Assembly: GCF_032854445.1 (NCBI RefSeq)
Contig: NC_088298.1
Coordinates: 11,521,504 to 11,585,503 of the forward strand
DNA from: Liolophura sinensis
Taxonomy: Eukaryota; Mollusca; Polyplacophora; Chitonida; Chitonidae
DNA: 64,000 nucleotides
Reading direction: 5' to 3'
In this document: in pieces, positions 33,893-46,289 of the stretch
How positions within the stretch are numbered: position 1 is the first letter of the stretch
Layout of the letters: every line of letters begins with the position of its first letter
The notes under the pieces: model-generated
What the model saw: the letters and a program-made list of their open reading frames with translations, nothing else
Database searches by the model: none
Told to the model about the DNA's origin: nothing
Program-made: the position numbers and the translations under genes

Positions 33893-34165
33893 ATCGTGTT
33901 ATATCGCTTTGTACCATCGTTCTATATCAGTTCGTACCATCGTTCTACATCGCCTCGTACCATCGTTCCATATCGCTTCGTACCATCGTGTTATACTACC
34001 TCCTACCATCGTGCTATATCGCTTCGTACCATCGTTCTATATTGCTTCGTACCATCATTCTATATCGTTTCGTACCATCGTGCAATACTACTTCCTACCA
34101 TCGTTCTTATCGCTTCGTATCATCGTGTTACACTCCTTCCTACCATCGTATATATATTGCTTGTT
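33893..34165. repeat. 23-bp tandem repeat, about 12 copies
   Basis: Unit GTTCTATATCGCTTCGTACC plus ATC, with a variant GTGTTATACTACCTCCTACC plus ATC interspersed. Because 23 is not a multiple of three and no stop occurs, all three forward frames are open, giving overlapping false frames of about 98-138 codons. Confidence 0.93.
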
Positions 34166-34308
34166 GACAACCACAACATTTCTATACTGCATGATGGTAT
34201 TTTAGTTCTGGCTTCGCGTTCTAAGTGTCACCTTGTCGGCAAAGCACAAGTACCGGAAGAACAAAGTTCAGAATGCACCGCTTCGGTCAGGAGAGAATGT
34301 TTCCTTGG

Positions 34309-34395
34309 GTGATGGAACGAAGTGATGACATGATGGAACGAAGTGATGACATGATGGAACGAAGTGATGACATGATGGTACGAGGCGGAGCGAAG
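34309..34395. repeat. 21-bp tandem repeat, inverted relative to the 23-bp array
   Basis: Three and a half copies of GATGGAACGAAGTGATGACA plus T. Its GATGGTACGAAG-type core is the reverse complement of CTTCGTACCATC in the array at 33893-34165, so the two could pair as a large imperfect hairpin. Confidence 0.85.
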
Positions 34396-34632
34396 GTCAT
34401 GGTGACATCGATGGTGCTAACGTTTAATGGCACTGTCACATTGCTTCTCGTCATCGTTTGAACACTTCGTACCCTCGTCGTGTGATTCTACAATGGCACG
34501 ACTGTGCGATGAAGCGCTTATCTGGCTGACACTATTTAAAAAACCCAAATCATGTATATAAAACAAGCTTTAAGAGTTTAACAATACATATACGAAGAAA
34601 CATTTTAAGTTGTGGTGAAAGGCATGTCATTA

Positions 34633-35357
34633 AGGAAAGGACATTTTGGTAGTGACCGTGAGGTATTTTACAGAGAGCTCAATATGTAAAGAAAGGTCAT
34701 TTTGGTAGTGACCGGGAGGGATTTTACAAATAGCTCAATATGTAAAGAAAGGTCATTTTGGTAGTGACCGGGAGGGATTTTACAGATAGCTCAATATGTA
34801 AGGAAAGTCCATTTTGGTAGTGACCCTGAAGGATTTTACAGATAGCTCAATATGTAAGGAAAGGTCATTTTGGTAGTGACCCTGAGGGATTTTACAGATG
34901 ACTCAATATGTAAGGAAAGGCCATTTGGTAGTGACCCTGAGGGATTTTACAGATAACTCAATATGTAAAGAAAAGTCATTTTGGCAGTGGCCCTGAGGGA
35001 TTTTACACATAACTCAGTATGTAAGGAAAGGTCATTTTGGTAGTGACCGGGAGGGTTTTTACAGATAGCTCAATATGTAAGGAAAGGTCATTTTGGTAGT
35101 GACCGTGAGGGATTTTACAGATGGCTCAATATGTAAGGAAAGGTCATTTTGGGACATTTTGGTAGTGACCGTGAGGGATTTTACAGATGGCTCAATATGT
35201 AAGGAAAGGTCATTTTGGTAGTGACCGTGAGGGATTTTAGAGATGGTTCAGTATGTAAGGAAAGGTCATTTTAGTAGTGACCGTGAGGGATTTTAGAGAT
35301 GACTCAGTATGTAAGAGAAGGTCATTTTGGTAGTGCCCGTGAGGGATTTTACAGATA
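34633..35357. repeat. 56-bp tandem repeat, 13 copies
   Basis: Unit AGGAAAGGTCATTTTGGTAG plus TGACCGTGAGGGATTTTACA plus GATAGCTCAATATGTA. Thirteen copies with low divergence and one small insertion (GGGACATTTT) near 35150. Each unit has AGGTCA and TGACC nine bases apart. Confidence 0.95.
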
Positions 35358-35764
35358 TAGCCGACAAGTTAAAAGAAACAGATCATAGCACAAATTGTTT
35401 ACGTGCGTGGCATTTAGAAATTGGTAAGGAAGTACACTGAACAATGTTCCTTGTGGTAGAGAACTTTCTGGTTCATTAGCATGACTATATAGCGTGACTG
35501 TCGCGAATTCTATAAATCTCTCGAAGAGCATAGTACACATAGGGGTTTTGCTATCATCGACGACGAATAAATAAATAAATAACCATGTGTATTGCAAAAA
35601 CAAGTGTAAATTAATAATTTGAACAATATGTAAATCAGGATGCTGATTAAAGTTTAGATATTGCAAACACTGACTAACAACCGACTTGCAAGTTGGAAGA
35701 GGATGAGAAGAGTAGAGAATTACGGTATAAATTTGTCTTAAGTTTTAAAGCTGCATAATATTTG

Positions 35765-36250
35765 TTACTGGGACGTGGGAAGCAAATGAAAAGTGGTGGG
35801 GTCGTTATCCCAATCAATGAGACGAGGGTGCAGCGATCGCCAAGGCCCCAGAAGTTTTTGAACCATACATATCCGTAGGCGAGTTTGAACGTGTTTTAAG
35901 AGAAAAAAATATCCATCCTCAAGGCTGTGACGAAGAAAGCCTGTACTGCACATTGTGACGCAAATTTAGTTTGCGAATCACGTACACACTTTACATGTTT
36001 ATACGTACTTTCCGTTGAAATACCGACACGCGCTATGTGAGTTGTAAAATATTTAATCCAATGGCGCATGCGGATAAACTGAACAGTGTTTGTTATACAC
36101 TGACCAGAGTAATCAGACCTGTACGCTGCGAGGTGGAGAGGTGGTGGGGTCGTACGTAGGCACGTGGAATAATTATCCCAGTCAGTTATAGGCGAGGGTT
36201 CAGGAAGCTCTGAAGTTCCAGACGTCTGGAGACATGTTCTGAATGCCTTT
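35765..36250. repeat. Diverged duplicated segment
   Basis: 35790-35845 and 36130-36200 share GGTGGGGTCGT, TATCCCA.TCA and GAGGGT.CAG in order. On the minus strand both read through a DWDN-containing peptide. They look like two old copies of one element or exon; the source is unknown. Confidence 0.4.
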
Positions 36251-36330
36251 TCGACCAGTTAAAGTAAATATAAACAGATGTACGGAGCCTTCAACTTGAA
36301 AATACATGTATTGAAAATTTGTGTGCTAAG

Positions 36331-36621
36331 ATGGAGATCATCGGAACGGGGAAGCTAGAGGCATCCACAAAATCGCAAAAGGCAATTCCAATCCAGCTTT
36401 GTGATAAAAACCTAGGTAAACTCGATATATATACTCTTACGTTCTTTGTGATAGAAAACATGCAGGCATGGCTTCATGAAACATCAGCATCGTTTGCAAG
36501 CATTATCGCCTTGCTAAAAATATGCAATAAAATAGGGCAAATACTGGCTGAGTTTCTCAGGGTGCTGGAGGATAGGAGGCCTCCGGAGGAATTAATAGAC
36601 GTTAGTTTTCACCCCATTTGA
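36331..36621 (+). other. Unassigned 96-codon open frame
   Basis: From ATGGAGATC to TGA. The predicted peptide has an amphipathic middle (QAWLHETSASFASIIALLKI) and a charged end (RVLEDRRPPEEL). Composition is protein-like, but no family is recognised and no clear splice sites flank it. It may be an exon or chance. Confidence 0.2.
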
Positions 36622-36785
36622 ATGCTTCGTTACATTGCCCAATTTTCTGCAAATTACAAAATTTCAGATACCATGACGACATGAACGCTTTTCCCCGAGG
36701 TTAAAATATCTGACCAAAAAAATTACAGTGAGTTAATCTGGTTGTATAAATTAAAAGAAATGTTTTAATATCAGATTCAAAAGAG

Positions 36786-37020
36786 TGAAGACTGATGGAG
36801 TGCTTAGGGTTTAATGTTGTACTTGACAATTTTTCAATCATATGACGAGGAAGGAGTCATTAGAATGCATGTACGTGTAATGTACCTCCTTGTTGCAGGA
36901 CGGATTTACACCGCTATTTTATCTAGTGCGGCTTTACTGAGACGAATTACCGAAGGCAAGTAAGCCGCCCTACCCGAACCATTATACTGATACTGGGTCA
37001 ACCAGTCGTTGCACTATTCC
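36786..37020 (-). mobile_element. SINE family 3, copy C
   Basis: Minus-strand copy with the diagnostic ACCGAAGGCAAGTAAGCCGC and GGGTCAACCAGTCGTTGCAC segments and the inverted tail GTGCTTAGGGTTTAATGTTG. Confidence 0.8.
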
Positions 37021-37149
37021 CTTCATGCAGAACGTCAAGTGAGGAAGTTACAACGTCCTCTTATAAGGTCATAGGGGTGACCGAACCTGGAGTGACCTGG
37101 ATCTACATTGACCTAGAAGAAAGCAATGAACGTTCACAATGATGAATTT

Positions 37150-37250
37150 TTTTTTATATAGTTTGGTCGGGGCATAACATATGCTAACCACGCCCCTCCC
37201 CCTCACCTCCACCCCCACCCTCCACCTCCACCACCACAACCACAAGCAGT
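37150..37250. repeat. Pyrimidine-rich tract
   Basis: CCCCTCCCCCTCACCTCCAC and similar C/T-rich sequence; G-rich on the minus strand. Confidence 0.8.
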
Positions 37251-38344
37251 ATGACACTTTTGAAAATGCTTGGCCTCCCAACCGCTGATCCCCGCCTCCC
37301 GACGCTTCCAATGCCACTGCGTTAGATTAAATGCTTTTAGAATGGAGATGGAATTTTCTTGTGCAATAAATAGGGGTTGTGTATAGATAAATTACAAGCG
37401 TTCGGCCAGTAGATAATACTTCCCAAGGTACAAATGGCACCATTCAAAAAGGAATTTTTGGCGTATATAAATAAAGCTGGTTCTTGGAAATATATAGGAC
37501 AGCCATGCTATGCCGATAGAGGATCTTTTCCTAGCTACCTGGAGATGCACATATCCCTTTTTAATGCGAGGTGCAATAACCACGTGCCTCATTTGTTATC
37601 TGTGTAATTCTCACATTACTCTGGAAAATTATGAAAATGAGTTTAAACCAGAAGTAAATAGCGTTTTATGATGAAGCAACAAGACAAGGTAGATAACTCT
37701 AATAGGACAATTCTCGGTATAGCTTACCAGTTATCTGTCCTTGGATCAAAAGTGATCGATGTCTCTATAAATAGTTTCGTGCAAATAACTCCAGTCCTTA
37801 GAACACAAAGGACGAGTGTTTGATTTTCGGCTTGGACAAACGAGTGGGTGTTGGTCGAGGCGGTGAGAAGAATAGAGGGTGTCCTTAAAGGCTAGAATAA
37901 GTCATGGTCAGTGGGTGAGCGACCAAGGTGTGGTCAGCTGGGAGTTAGAGGCTTCCTGTGGGGACTTGTCAGGGTGAATCATGGAGGTTGGTTGATCAGA
38001 TGATTTACTGCTTGACAGATCCATTCGTTCCTTAATATTCGTTCAATCATTCATGGCTACTTTGTAAGGTGTTTGTCTTGCAATATCACATGTGGTCATA
38101 GTGTCGTGTTTATGATATAATTTTTATCATATAATTTTATTACACTTGTTACTGTTAACAAAAGCTTTAGGTGTTGTGCCAGGTCTTCTTCGTGAAGTTC
38201 AATTTGCTAACATTGACGTCATTGTACAGCTGGATGTTTTCATAGAAGACTGTTAATCACTGACTACATGTAAGAATCATACAGGCACATCCATGGATTA
38301 AATCGTCAAGCTGCTGGGTCGTTGCGAATTTAAGTTTATAGAGA

Positions 38345-38466
38345 TACCTGTCGAAGGTCAGGGGTTTACACCGGGCACACACCCTACCGGCGTCATAAAA
38401 TGAAAAATTTTGAGCACAGTGTTAAAACATCAATTGAATAAATAAATGAATAAATAAATAAATCTA
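38345..38466 (+). mobile_element. SINE family 1, diverged 3' part
   Basis: CGGCGTCATAAAATGAAAAA, GAGCACAGTGTTAAAACATC and an AAATGAAT-rich tail follow the family order with many substitutions. Confidence 0.5.
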
Positions 38467-39404
38467 TAAATGCACTCAGCACCGGAGTACATCTACAGTA
38501 TGACAACATTCGTTTGTTATCCTGTATCGACCGTTTGAGTTATTAGTTCGAAATTTCGTCTAACGCAACTCGAAATGATGACAAAAGTCTTCCAGATACA
38601 CTGTGAAAACGGGACTAATGACTCTATCGATCTTTCATGTTGCAATGGTAAAATGCCGGAAGACATCGTTATCCACAGAAAGATTGTTTCATACATCTAA
38701 CAGAAAACGCATGCATCAGGTATTATTGACGAGGGAAGGATGTTATGACTGCTGCAGCCATTGAATCAACTGTTTGACACTGACTGTGGAACCCAACAAG
38801 TTTGTCAAACGTACAATCGTGGGTTCGAAGCAGCAAATATGCTGTGTAACTACGCAAAGCGGGTTTAAGCTTCGAATCGGGGTTTTCATTTTTGTGTTCA
38901 GCGAGGAATTTCAAGATGAAGCATGCAACACCTTTCTATATATGTAACATATTCAGTCATAATTCCATTGACAAGACAGTAACTGATACCAGTGGTTGGG
39001 GTATATGTCTTGTATTTTTAAAATCTTTTCTCAAACAGCTTTATGGTCAGGTATGCAATATATATTGGCCCTGACTGTCAGTAAATAAATGCATTTCATG
39101 TACAGTCGTGCCTAACCTGTTGTGAGTATCCCACGTCCTCAATTAAAACATGCACAAGGATGTTTTACGATTGGGTCATGAGTGTGACAAAGAGGTCACG
39201 AGAACGTTGGTGGTGATTGATTTGATGGCTCCATTCTAGCCTAGGTCATCAGAAGGTGTAGTAATTATCGACTTATTCTCACACCTTCGGACTGAACAGG
39301 TGAAAGTAGGCCCAAAGCCCACACTAAACAGGCAATCTTGTAATAACCTTATACATACGTAACATATATCTGTGTGTAGGTGCTCTGGCTCAATTCGCGA
39401 ACGT

Positions 39405-40548
39405 GCTGTGGCATAAATGTGTAAATAGTGTCAGTGTAGATTGTAGAGTTTGGCATAAATGTGTAAGCGGTGTATGTATAGATTGTAGAATGTGGCATAA
39501 ATGTGTAAACTGTGTATGAGTAGATTGTAAAGTGTGGCATAAATGTGTAAATAGTATGTGTAGATTGTAAAGTGTGGCATAAATGTGTAAATAGTATGTG
39601 TAGATTGTAGAGTGTGATATAAATGTGTAAATAGTATGTGTAGATTGTAGAGTGTAACACAAATGTGTAAATAGTGTAAGTAGTTATGGAGTGTGGCATA
39701 AATGTGTAAAAAGTGTATGTGTAGATTGTAGAGTGTGGTATACATGTGTAAAAAGTGTATGTGTAGATTGTAGAGTGTGGTATAAATGTGTAAATAGTGT
39801 ATGTGTAGATTGTAGAGTTTAGCATAAATGTGTAAACTGTGTATGTGTAGATTCTAGAGTGTGGCATAAATGTGTAAATTCTGTGTGTAGATTATAGAGT
39901 GGGGCATCATTGTGTAAATGGCGTATATGTGGGTTTTACGGTGTGGTATAAATGTGTAAATATAATGTGTAGATTATACAGTTTGGTATAAACGTGGAAA
40001 TAGTGTGTGTACATTATAGAGTGTGGCATAAATGTGTAAATATAATGTGTGTAGATTGCAAAGAGTGACATAAATGTGTAAATGGCATATATGTGGGTTA
40101 CACAATGTGGTATAAATATGTAAATAGTATGTGTAGATTATAGATTGTGGCATAAATCTGTAAATAGCCTATGTGTAGATTATAGAGTGTGGCATAAATG
40201 TGTAAATGGTGTATATGTGGGTTAAACAGTGTAGCATAAATGTATAAATAGTGTGTACATTATATTTATTTATTTGTAGGTGTTTTACGTAGTACTCAAG
40301 AATATTTCACTTACACGACAGCGTCCAGCGAGAGGAGCAAAAACACGACCATCCGCAGGTTGCTTGGTGACCTTCCCACGTACGTTCCGGAGAGGAAGCC
40401 AGCATGAGCTGGACTTGAACTTACAGCAACCGCATTGGTGACAGGTTCCTTGGTCATTACGCTGCGCTGGCGCGCTAACCAACTGGGCTACGGAGGCCCC
40501 ATGTGTAGATTATAGAGAGTGTGGCATAAATGTGTAAATAAGGTATAT
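39405..40548. repeat. 42-bp tandem array (about 20+ copies) split by a SINE
   Basis: Unit GTGTAGATTGTAGAGTGTGG plus CATAAATGTGTAAATAGTGT plus AT, with 39-base variants. It runs from 39405 to 40262 and resumes at 40501-40548 after the SINE. Near-multiple-of-three units make long false frames on the minus strand (up to 172 codons). Confidence 0.95.
40263..40500 (-). mobile_element. SINE family 1, near full length, inserted in the 42-bp array
   Basis: A complete tRNA head at the right end (CGCGCTAACCAACTGGGCTACGG..GGCCCC) and a tail at the left. The same array motif (GTGTA.ATTATA) flanks both sides, so it inserted after the array formed. Confidence 0.93.
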
Positions 40549-40903
40549 CCGTGGATATAAAAGCGTCATTGAGCTTTCTGGGTGTGAATTTAACAGATAT
40601 TTACAACTCTTCTGCTGGTTGTCTTGATTTGAGGAGCAGCTAAAATGATTAATACTTTCTTCCTGGCTCCTTTTGTCTCTTCGTGGTTTAATAAATTGAA
40701 TGAGTGGTCATTCACTGGAATAATCAAGAGCTTAAGTAATTTTATGCTGAATGTCATGGTTGTTTCGATCAAACGCAAAAAACGGTGCTGAAAATAATGT
40801 TTGTATAAGACTTGACTGAGAAAGATATTATTGAAAAACAATTTTGACGATGTGTCGCTCGTCTAGATATATTATGCATTTACATGTGTGGATTTATGTT
40901 AAT

Positions 40904-41061
40904 TTATTTATTTTATTTGATTGGTGTTTTACGCCTCACTCAGGAATATTTCACTTATACGACGGCGGCTAGTATTATGGTGGGAGGAAACCAGGCAGAG
41001 CCCGCGGAAAACCCACGACAATCCATAGGTTGCTCTCTGACCTTCCCACATACGGCCCGGT
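40904..41061 (-). mobile_element. SINE family 1, 5'-truncated, with target duplication
   Basis: Tail and central region only, ending at CCCACATACGGCCCGG. TTTATGTTAAT flanks it perfectly at 40893-40903 and 41062-41072. Confidence 0.9.
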
Positions 41062-42537
41062 TTTATGTTAATGTTCCTGACATCTGGTGGACTATGCCAA
41101 ATGACAGCAAAGTCAAACACAGTAAAAAGCTCTCTCCAGGCAAACAGAGAGCACAGGATTCACCGGGCAAACGATACTTTCTTTCTCCTCTTCAAAGTAG
41201 GGCAAACACCACGGATTTGGACATTTTTTAACATGTGCAGAATTAAACTAAAGAACAAATTAGCCAAAAGAAACACGTCTGAATCGGGAAGATACACACG
41301 GACGAATTTCTTCGTGTGTTTTTTTTTACAGAAATAACAGGCAAAATTCCTTCGTTTGCCGGGGAGATTAGGAATTTTAGAGCAACCAAACATTTAAAGC
41401 AAGTTCGTGCATCCCTATCATCAGGAATTCGATTGTTTTTTATGCTGACGGTTTTTATCTCAGTCAGGTGATATTTGAATTAGGACGAGGAAGTAGGCCT
41501 ATAGATCTGCTAAAGTAACAACATGATCAGCTGACATCTTAAGTGAAACAAACAAGAGCCCATAAAGAATATTAGGTTTACAGCGTTGGGCCTGTTTAAA
41601 CGGGTATAATTTATTGGAAGATTACTGGAAGAAAACAATTGCCTTGACTGTGCTGTAATAATGCATTTATTTCAGGTGCTGAAATTTCGTATATACGTCA
41701 GATATATATCTCCTCGTGTATTTCGTATCTAAATCAACACCACGATATACTGGTACAACGCAAATAACTTACTCTACTGTTTCAAGTTAAGTTATGTGCA
41801 TGTAGCTGCTGGACATCGGTTTTAAACGTTGGATTTTTCTCATGTTAAAAAACAATTCTTTCTTATTTTCCCATATACACAAATATGTAAAATGTAGACA
41901 GTATTGTAACATGCGCCTATGCGAGAATGATTCCGTGAAGAGGCTTTCATTCTGTGTTGCTCTACAAATCTGGTTACAGAGGCTACTATCGGAAACCGGA
42001 CACGAGTGGCTTGCACGCATGTAACAAAGGGTTTCCTGCCAGACTTCATTGATCGGAACCCGTACCTTACATATGACATATAATGAAGACCCTGGATACA
42101 AAATAGACTAACAGTCTATGCTTCTTCTTTGTTATTCTTGTAACATCGGAATTGTTCCTGGCGTCACGCGTATATTGACAAAACGTGACAATGTACGAGT
42201 CTCCGGTCATTGGCACCAGACACCTTTGGTTGTAGATAAGCGTGCATTGAAGACGGTTTATCTCCGAGGCTTTGTTGAATTGGTAAGAGGTTACGGGTGA
42301 GGATATTTATTATGTCAATAACCGTTTGTGGGGTTCCTTCAAATAAACGACACAGATACAATCTCTGTAGGCCTACTGGAATAAGTCGTAAGGGTGTACT
42401 CTTTCACCACTGATGCAGCTACATACGTCGGTAATGATCTTAGATTCTTCGTGCTTTATATAATAAACGATTATCAGTTTGAATAGCTACAGTTCGAGTA
42501 AGTGTCTCTCTGTTCTGACTGGGTGGAGAGTTGTCGA

Positions 42538-42676
42538 TTATTTATTTATTCATTTATTTGATTGGTATTTTACGCCGAACTCAAGAATATTTCACTTATA
42601 CGACGTCGACCAACGTTTTGGTAGGAGGAAATCGGACACAAGCCCGGGGAACCCATACACAACCATCCGCAAGTTT
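42538..42676 (-). mobile_element. SINE family 1, 5'-truncated
   Basis: TTTGATTGGTATTTTACGCC, ACTCAAGAATATTTCACTTA and ACAACCATCCGCAAG. Confidence 0.88.
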
Positions 42677-42756
42677 GGTTATCTGCGGCAAATTACTCAC
42701 GAACATTCGTATACGTGAAGTACACAAACGCACACCATATTTGTTGAAGAACAGTG

Positions 42757-42928
42757 GCCTCAACGAACGTTAGACGGTGCAAACGACCGTTTCTTTTCAT
42801 CAAGACACTATAAAAAACCACAAAAGGAAATTTACAAATTTCTTGGCCAATGCCAGATTTGAACCTGCGCCTCGTTTGTCCAGGCTGTTGAAATTTCAGC
42901 ACTTTAAGCACATGGCCACGGCTCACTC
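42757..42928 (-). mobile_element. tRNA-derived SINE (family 2), copy B
   Basis: Minus strand: CCGTGGCCATGTGCTTAAAG (A box region), GGCGCAGGTTCAAATCTGGC (B box), then a body matching 4311-4479 in order. Confidence 0.7.
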
Positions 42929-43983
42929 CCAGTGATTTGAAGCACTTTACATTCAGTAGTGTTGGGGCCGCCGGTCGATATCGTGGCGTGTACTTAGCTC
43001 ATTTCGAGATGATGAAAAACAGTCAATGTGACGTCAAAGCCCAACCATTCCACCCTTATCAGTGCAACAACAATCTGATACTAGTTACACTGGGGCACGA
43101 AACCACCTTTATGAAAAGCCACAGTGGATGCAACAACTATGACTTAGTGTGGATAACCAGGCGAATCCCCTGGCACAACACCATACACAAACACTCCCTC
43201 CCCCTCCCTAAAGGCCCCAACGTCCAGAAAGTTAGTCAGGATTCAGGCTTACCATAAGGGTGACCACAGAGTAAATATTCCTTCCTCGGGGTTTTCAACA
43301 AGTACGGGAACTACAATGGCAGGTTTTGTCATTATTGAGGAGAATAAAAAAGTTAACTATATATACCGGTATTTAAGAACTTGACTGAGCTTTTCAAAAG
43401 CATTTTAATGTATAGTTCACCATAGACCCATTTCTATTTGTTCATTGAAAAAAAAGGAACTTAATGCATTAGGAATGAGGTCTATATTAATCATTGTGTA
43501 GTTTCAAATGATACAATTCATCAACGCAGATGACCACATTTTGTTTAAAAGTAACCCGGTTTTTCTTGTTTTATGACGATCATTTAACAGACGGGTCCCT
43601 GCGTGGCCGAGGTGGGTATGCATCAGTCACGTGACACTGACCGTTAAAATATGAATAGATCGTCAGATAAAACCAGTTCTCGGCTTGTCAATTTGTGGAC
43701 GTTTAAGGAGCGTGACAGAGGTTTGCTCACGGATGTAAACTTCCTTCTGGTTGTAATATGTGATACATAGGCAAACAATCAGATAAATCGTGTCTTACAC
43801 TAAGCCATGACGTCATATAAACCGTACAAGCCAGTGTGTGATGGCTATGTCCGCCATTAAACAAACTGGCCCGATGGTTCGTCCATTAATTTATTAACTC
43901 CTTCATTCATTCAGTCGTGCTTCCCTCTGTTCATTCATACAGTTTGTCACTTTTTCATATCTTAATTCAGGTATTTTTTTTAC

Positions 43984-44009
43984 TTCACTTTACTTCACTT
44001 TACTTCACG
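43984..44009. repeat. 10-bp tandem repeat
   Basis: ACTTCACTTT repeated about two and a half times. Confidence 0.85.
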
Positions 44010-44321
44010 GAAACAAACAAAATTAAATATATACATAAATGAAGTAGAGACATTAATCTCTACTTGTATGTCCAGCAGGTAAAACGATGCCGTTAGCCGT
44101 GCAAAACTCTCGTGTCAAAACAGCCTCTACGGAAACAGCCGAGCATACTTCCGGAGCGTCATCACATATCCACATGACCTCGTGTACAAACAGTGTGTAT
44201 TTATGCTTGAGCAGGTGTTGCGGAAATTTGCATGTGATTTAAATACATTTACCTAGTTTTCAGTGACACTGGTCACAGCTATCAGGCCAGGACAGGTGTG
44301 TCCACAGCGCAGGAAGTAAGC

Positions 44322-44348
44322 GGGGACGGGGACGGGGACGGGGACGGG
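44322..44348 (+). repeat. (GGGGAC)n tract with G-quadruplex potential
   Basis: Four GGGGAC units followed by GGG: five G-runs separated by two-base loops, which fits a stable intramolecular quadruplex. Confidence 0.85.
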
Positions 44349-45839
44349 AAATTGAAAAAGCGGATTACTTCGCATCACCCATTTACGGAACTGCTTCAAA
44401 CTCAGGAGTGATCTGGTATCACGTGACATCCACACCAGAAACACTAGAACTGGGTACTTTCGGACCTCCCACATTTGGCCTAATTCTAGTACAAGTCAAG
44501 TCTGGTGTCCTTGACATGGCTTTTTAGTGAAACCGCACAAACTTGTATGTGTATGCAAGATACACAATAATGTGACTGTTTATATACTACAATTAATGTG
44601 TATCTGAGGTACTTTTCGTATAAACTTTATTTCACAGAGTGAAAGTACGCATTTCTGAAAATAAGTCTTGTGTTTTCTTTTTCTTTTTCTCATTTAATTT
44701 GGAAAAATGTAATTAGCGTGTATTATATATACTCGAATTAATTTGGGTTGTGTAGTTGGCCTTAGGTCAAACATTAATGAAAATATCATGCAGTTGATTA
44801 CTTTTACATCTATAAACCTATTATTTTTTTGTATTTATATTAATTTTAAATAACCTAAGGGTGAAGTTGTTTAAGTATAATAGATTAATTTATCATATCA
44901 ACGCCTCTTTGATTTTAAAGCAATTTAAGCCCGTGAATTTGCTAACTAGATTACCCACATTTTGTGGCATAAATATTCCAATGAGATTAATCAGAGCACT
45001 GTTATCAAGTACCAGACGCTGTTTGTGTGTTTGTAATATGGGGCAGCTTCTCAATTACAAAGTATATGTGTCTTTTTGATGAAACTGTGTGAAGAGCTTG
45101 TATGTTTGAATAAGGCGCAAACAACTATCTGCACGAACTTACTTAATATAGGGTTTAATATATGGCCTGTCAGACATGTCCTCATATACGGAAAGGTGTG
45201 TACGATTTATCCAAGTATTTTCTCTCTATGCCCGATCCCCAGGGCGCACGGTTGTACCCACAGAGAAAGTCAATCTTTGGCAACTGGTATTACATCTTTT
45301 CTCCAACGACACAGCAGGGGCACAACCTAACAAAGCTGTTAAAAGATTTTTCTGCTTAAAAGGTCTCCTGTCGGTTTTATTATACCTGTGGTTTGGGGCA
45401 TTGATTTAAACACTGGCCTTATTTACGGCAGTAAAATAGAAAACCCTAATCCGTTACACAATACATCACGTGGTTCTTGTCCCCAGTTCAGAACCGGTTT
45501 GCCGCAATCTGCCCGTCCGGGTTGGAAAGCAGTTTCGATGCATCATGCATCAGTGTACTAATGCAAATTAAAAGTTTTGAAGTGGACATTTAGTTTATGT
45601 GAAATTCAAATAAAACAAACAGGCAAAGTGAATGTAGTTTTTGTGGTTGGGTAGGATTGGCTTAAACAACATAATGTAACTCTATTGTTAAGTAGTTTTC
45701 GAAATGTTATGATCGCTAATCTAACCATTTTCAATCAGTTATTATGCTCGGATTTAAACATAACTGTGTACCAGTATGAGAAATAAAACGATCTTATGCG
45801 GCTAACGGTCAACCATAGGGATTGAAACCCAGAAAACTT

Positions 45840-45895
45840 CTTTTTTTTGTGGGGGTGGGGTGGGGGGGGGTGGGGGGGGGGGGGGTGGGGGGGTC
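45840..45895 (+). repeat. G-rich low-complexity tract
   Basis: Long runs of G interrupted by single T. Possibly quadruplex-forming; run lengths may be affected by sequencing error. Confidence 0.85.
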
Positions 45896-46214
45896 AGTGA
45901 AATATACGAAATGATTCTTTTCAGGGTAAGTTAAATACATGTAGTTAACATTATCATACTGGCCTTTAAGTATCCGATCGCGCAGTTTTAAAATGCCGTA
46001 TGATGTTGTGCAGATTGTATAACGCATTGTCAGAGCTGGGTCAATTAAGCAAAGCATGTTTTAGACTTACCTGTTTACAAAATATTTATGCAATTTTTTT
46101 AGTCTTTCTTATTTAATGCTTACATCAGAAACTTATTTTACCGTTTTAATCTTGTGCTTATTATATATCCGTAAATGTAACTATAATTTGGTTATTGGGC
46201 TTATAGCGCGTACA

Positions 46215-46289
46215 CTTATGAATATACATTACATTAAAATATAACATATGCATATTCATGAGAGGCCGGGGTTCTTGTATATTCATAAG
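46215..46289. repeat. Short inverted repeat (fold-back)
   Basis: CTTATGAATATACA (46215-46228) is the perfect reverse complement of TGTATATTCATAAG (46276-46289), separated by 47 bases. Confidence 0.75.

Noticed and set aside
33868-34312. Three overlapping open frames of 98-138 codons on the plus strand
   Set aside because: All three frames are open only because the 23-bp repeat lacks stops; the peptides are repeats of the same 23 bases in three phases.
39349-39867. 172-codon and shorter minus-strand frames (THTIYTF repeats)
   Set aside because: Translation of the 42-bp tandem array; no start context, signal or homology.
45162-45409. Overlapping plus-strand frames of 65-84 codons
   Set aside because: Three frames open at once with no motif; chance in a stop-poor stretch.
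45840-45895. Regulatory G-rich element
   Set aside because: Homopolymer runs of this kind are often sequencing or assembly artefacts; reported only as low complexity.
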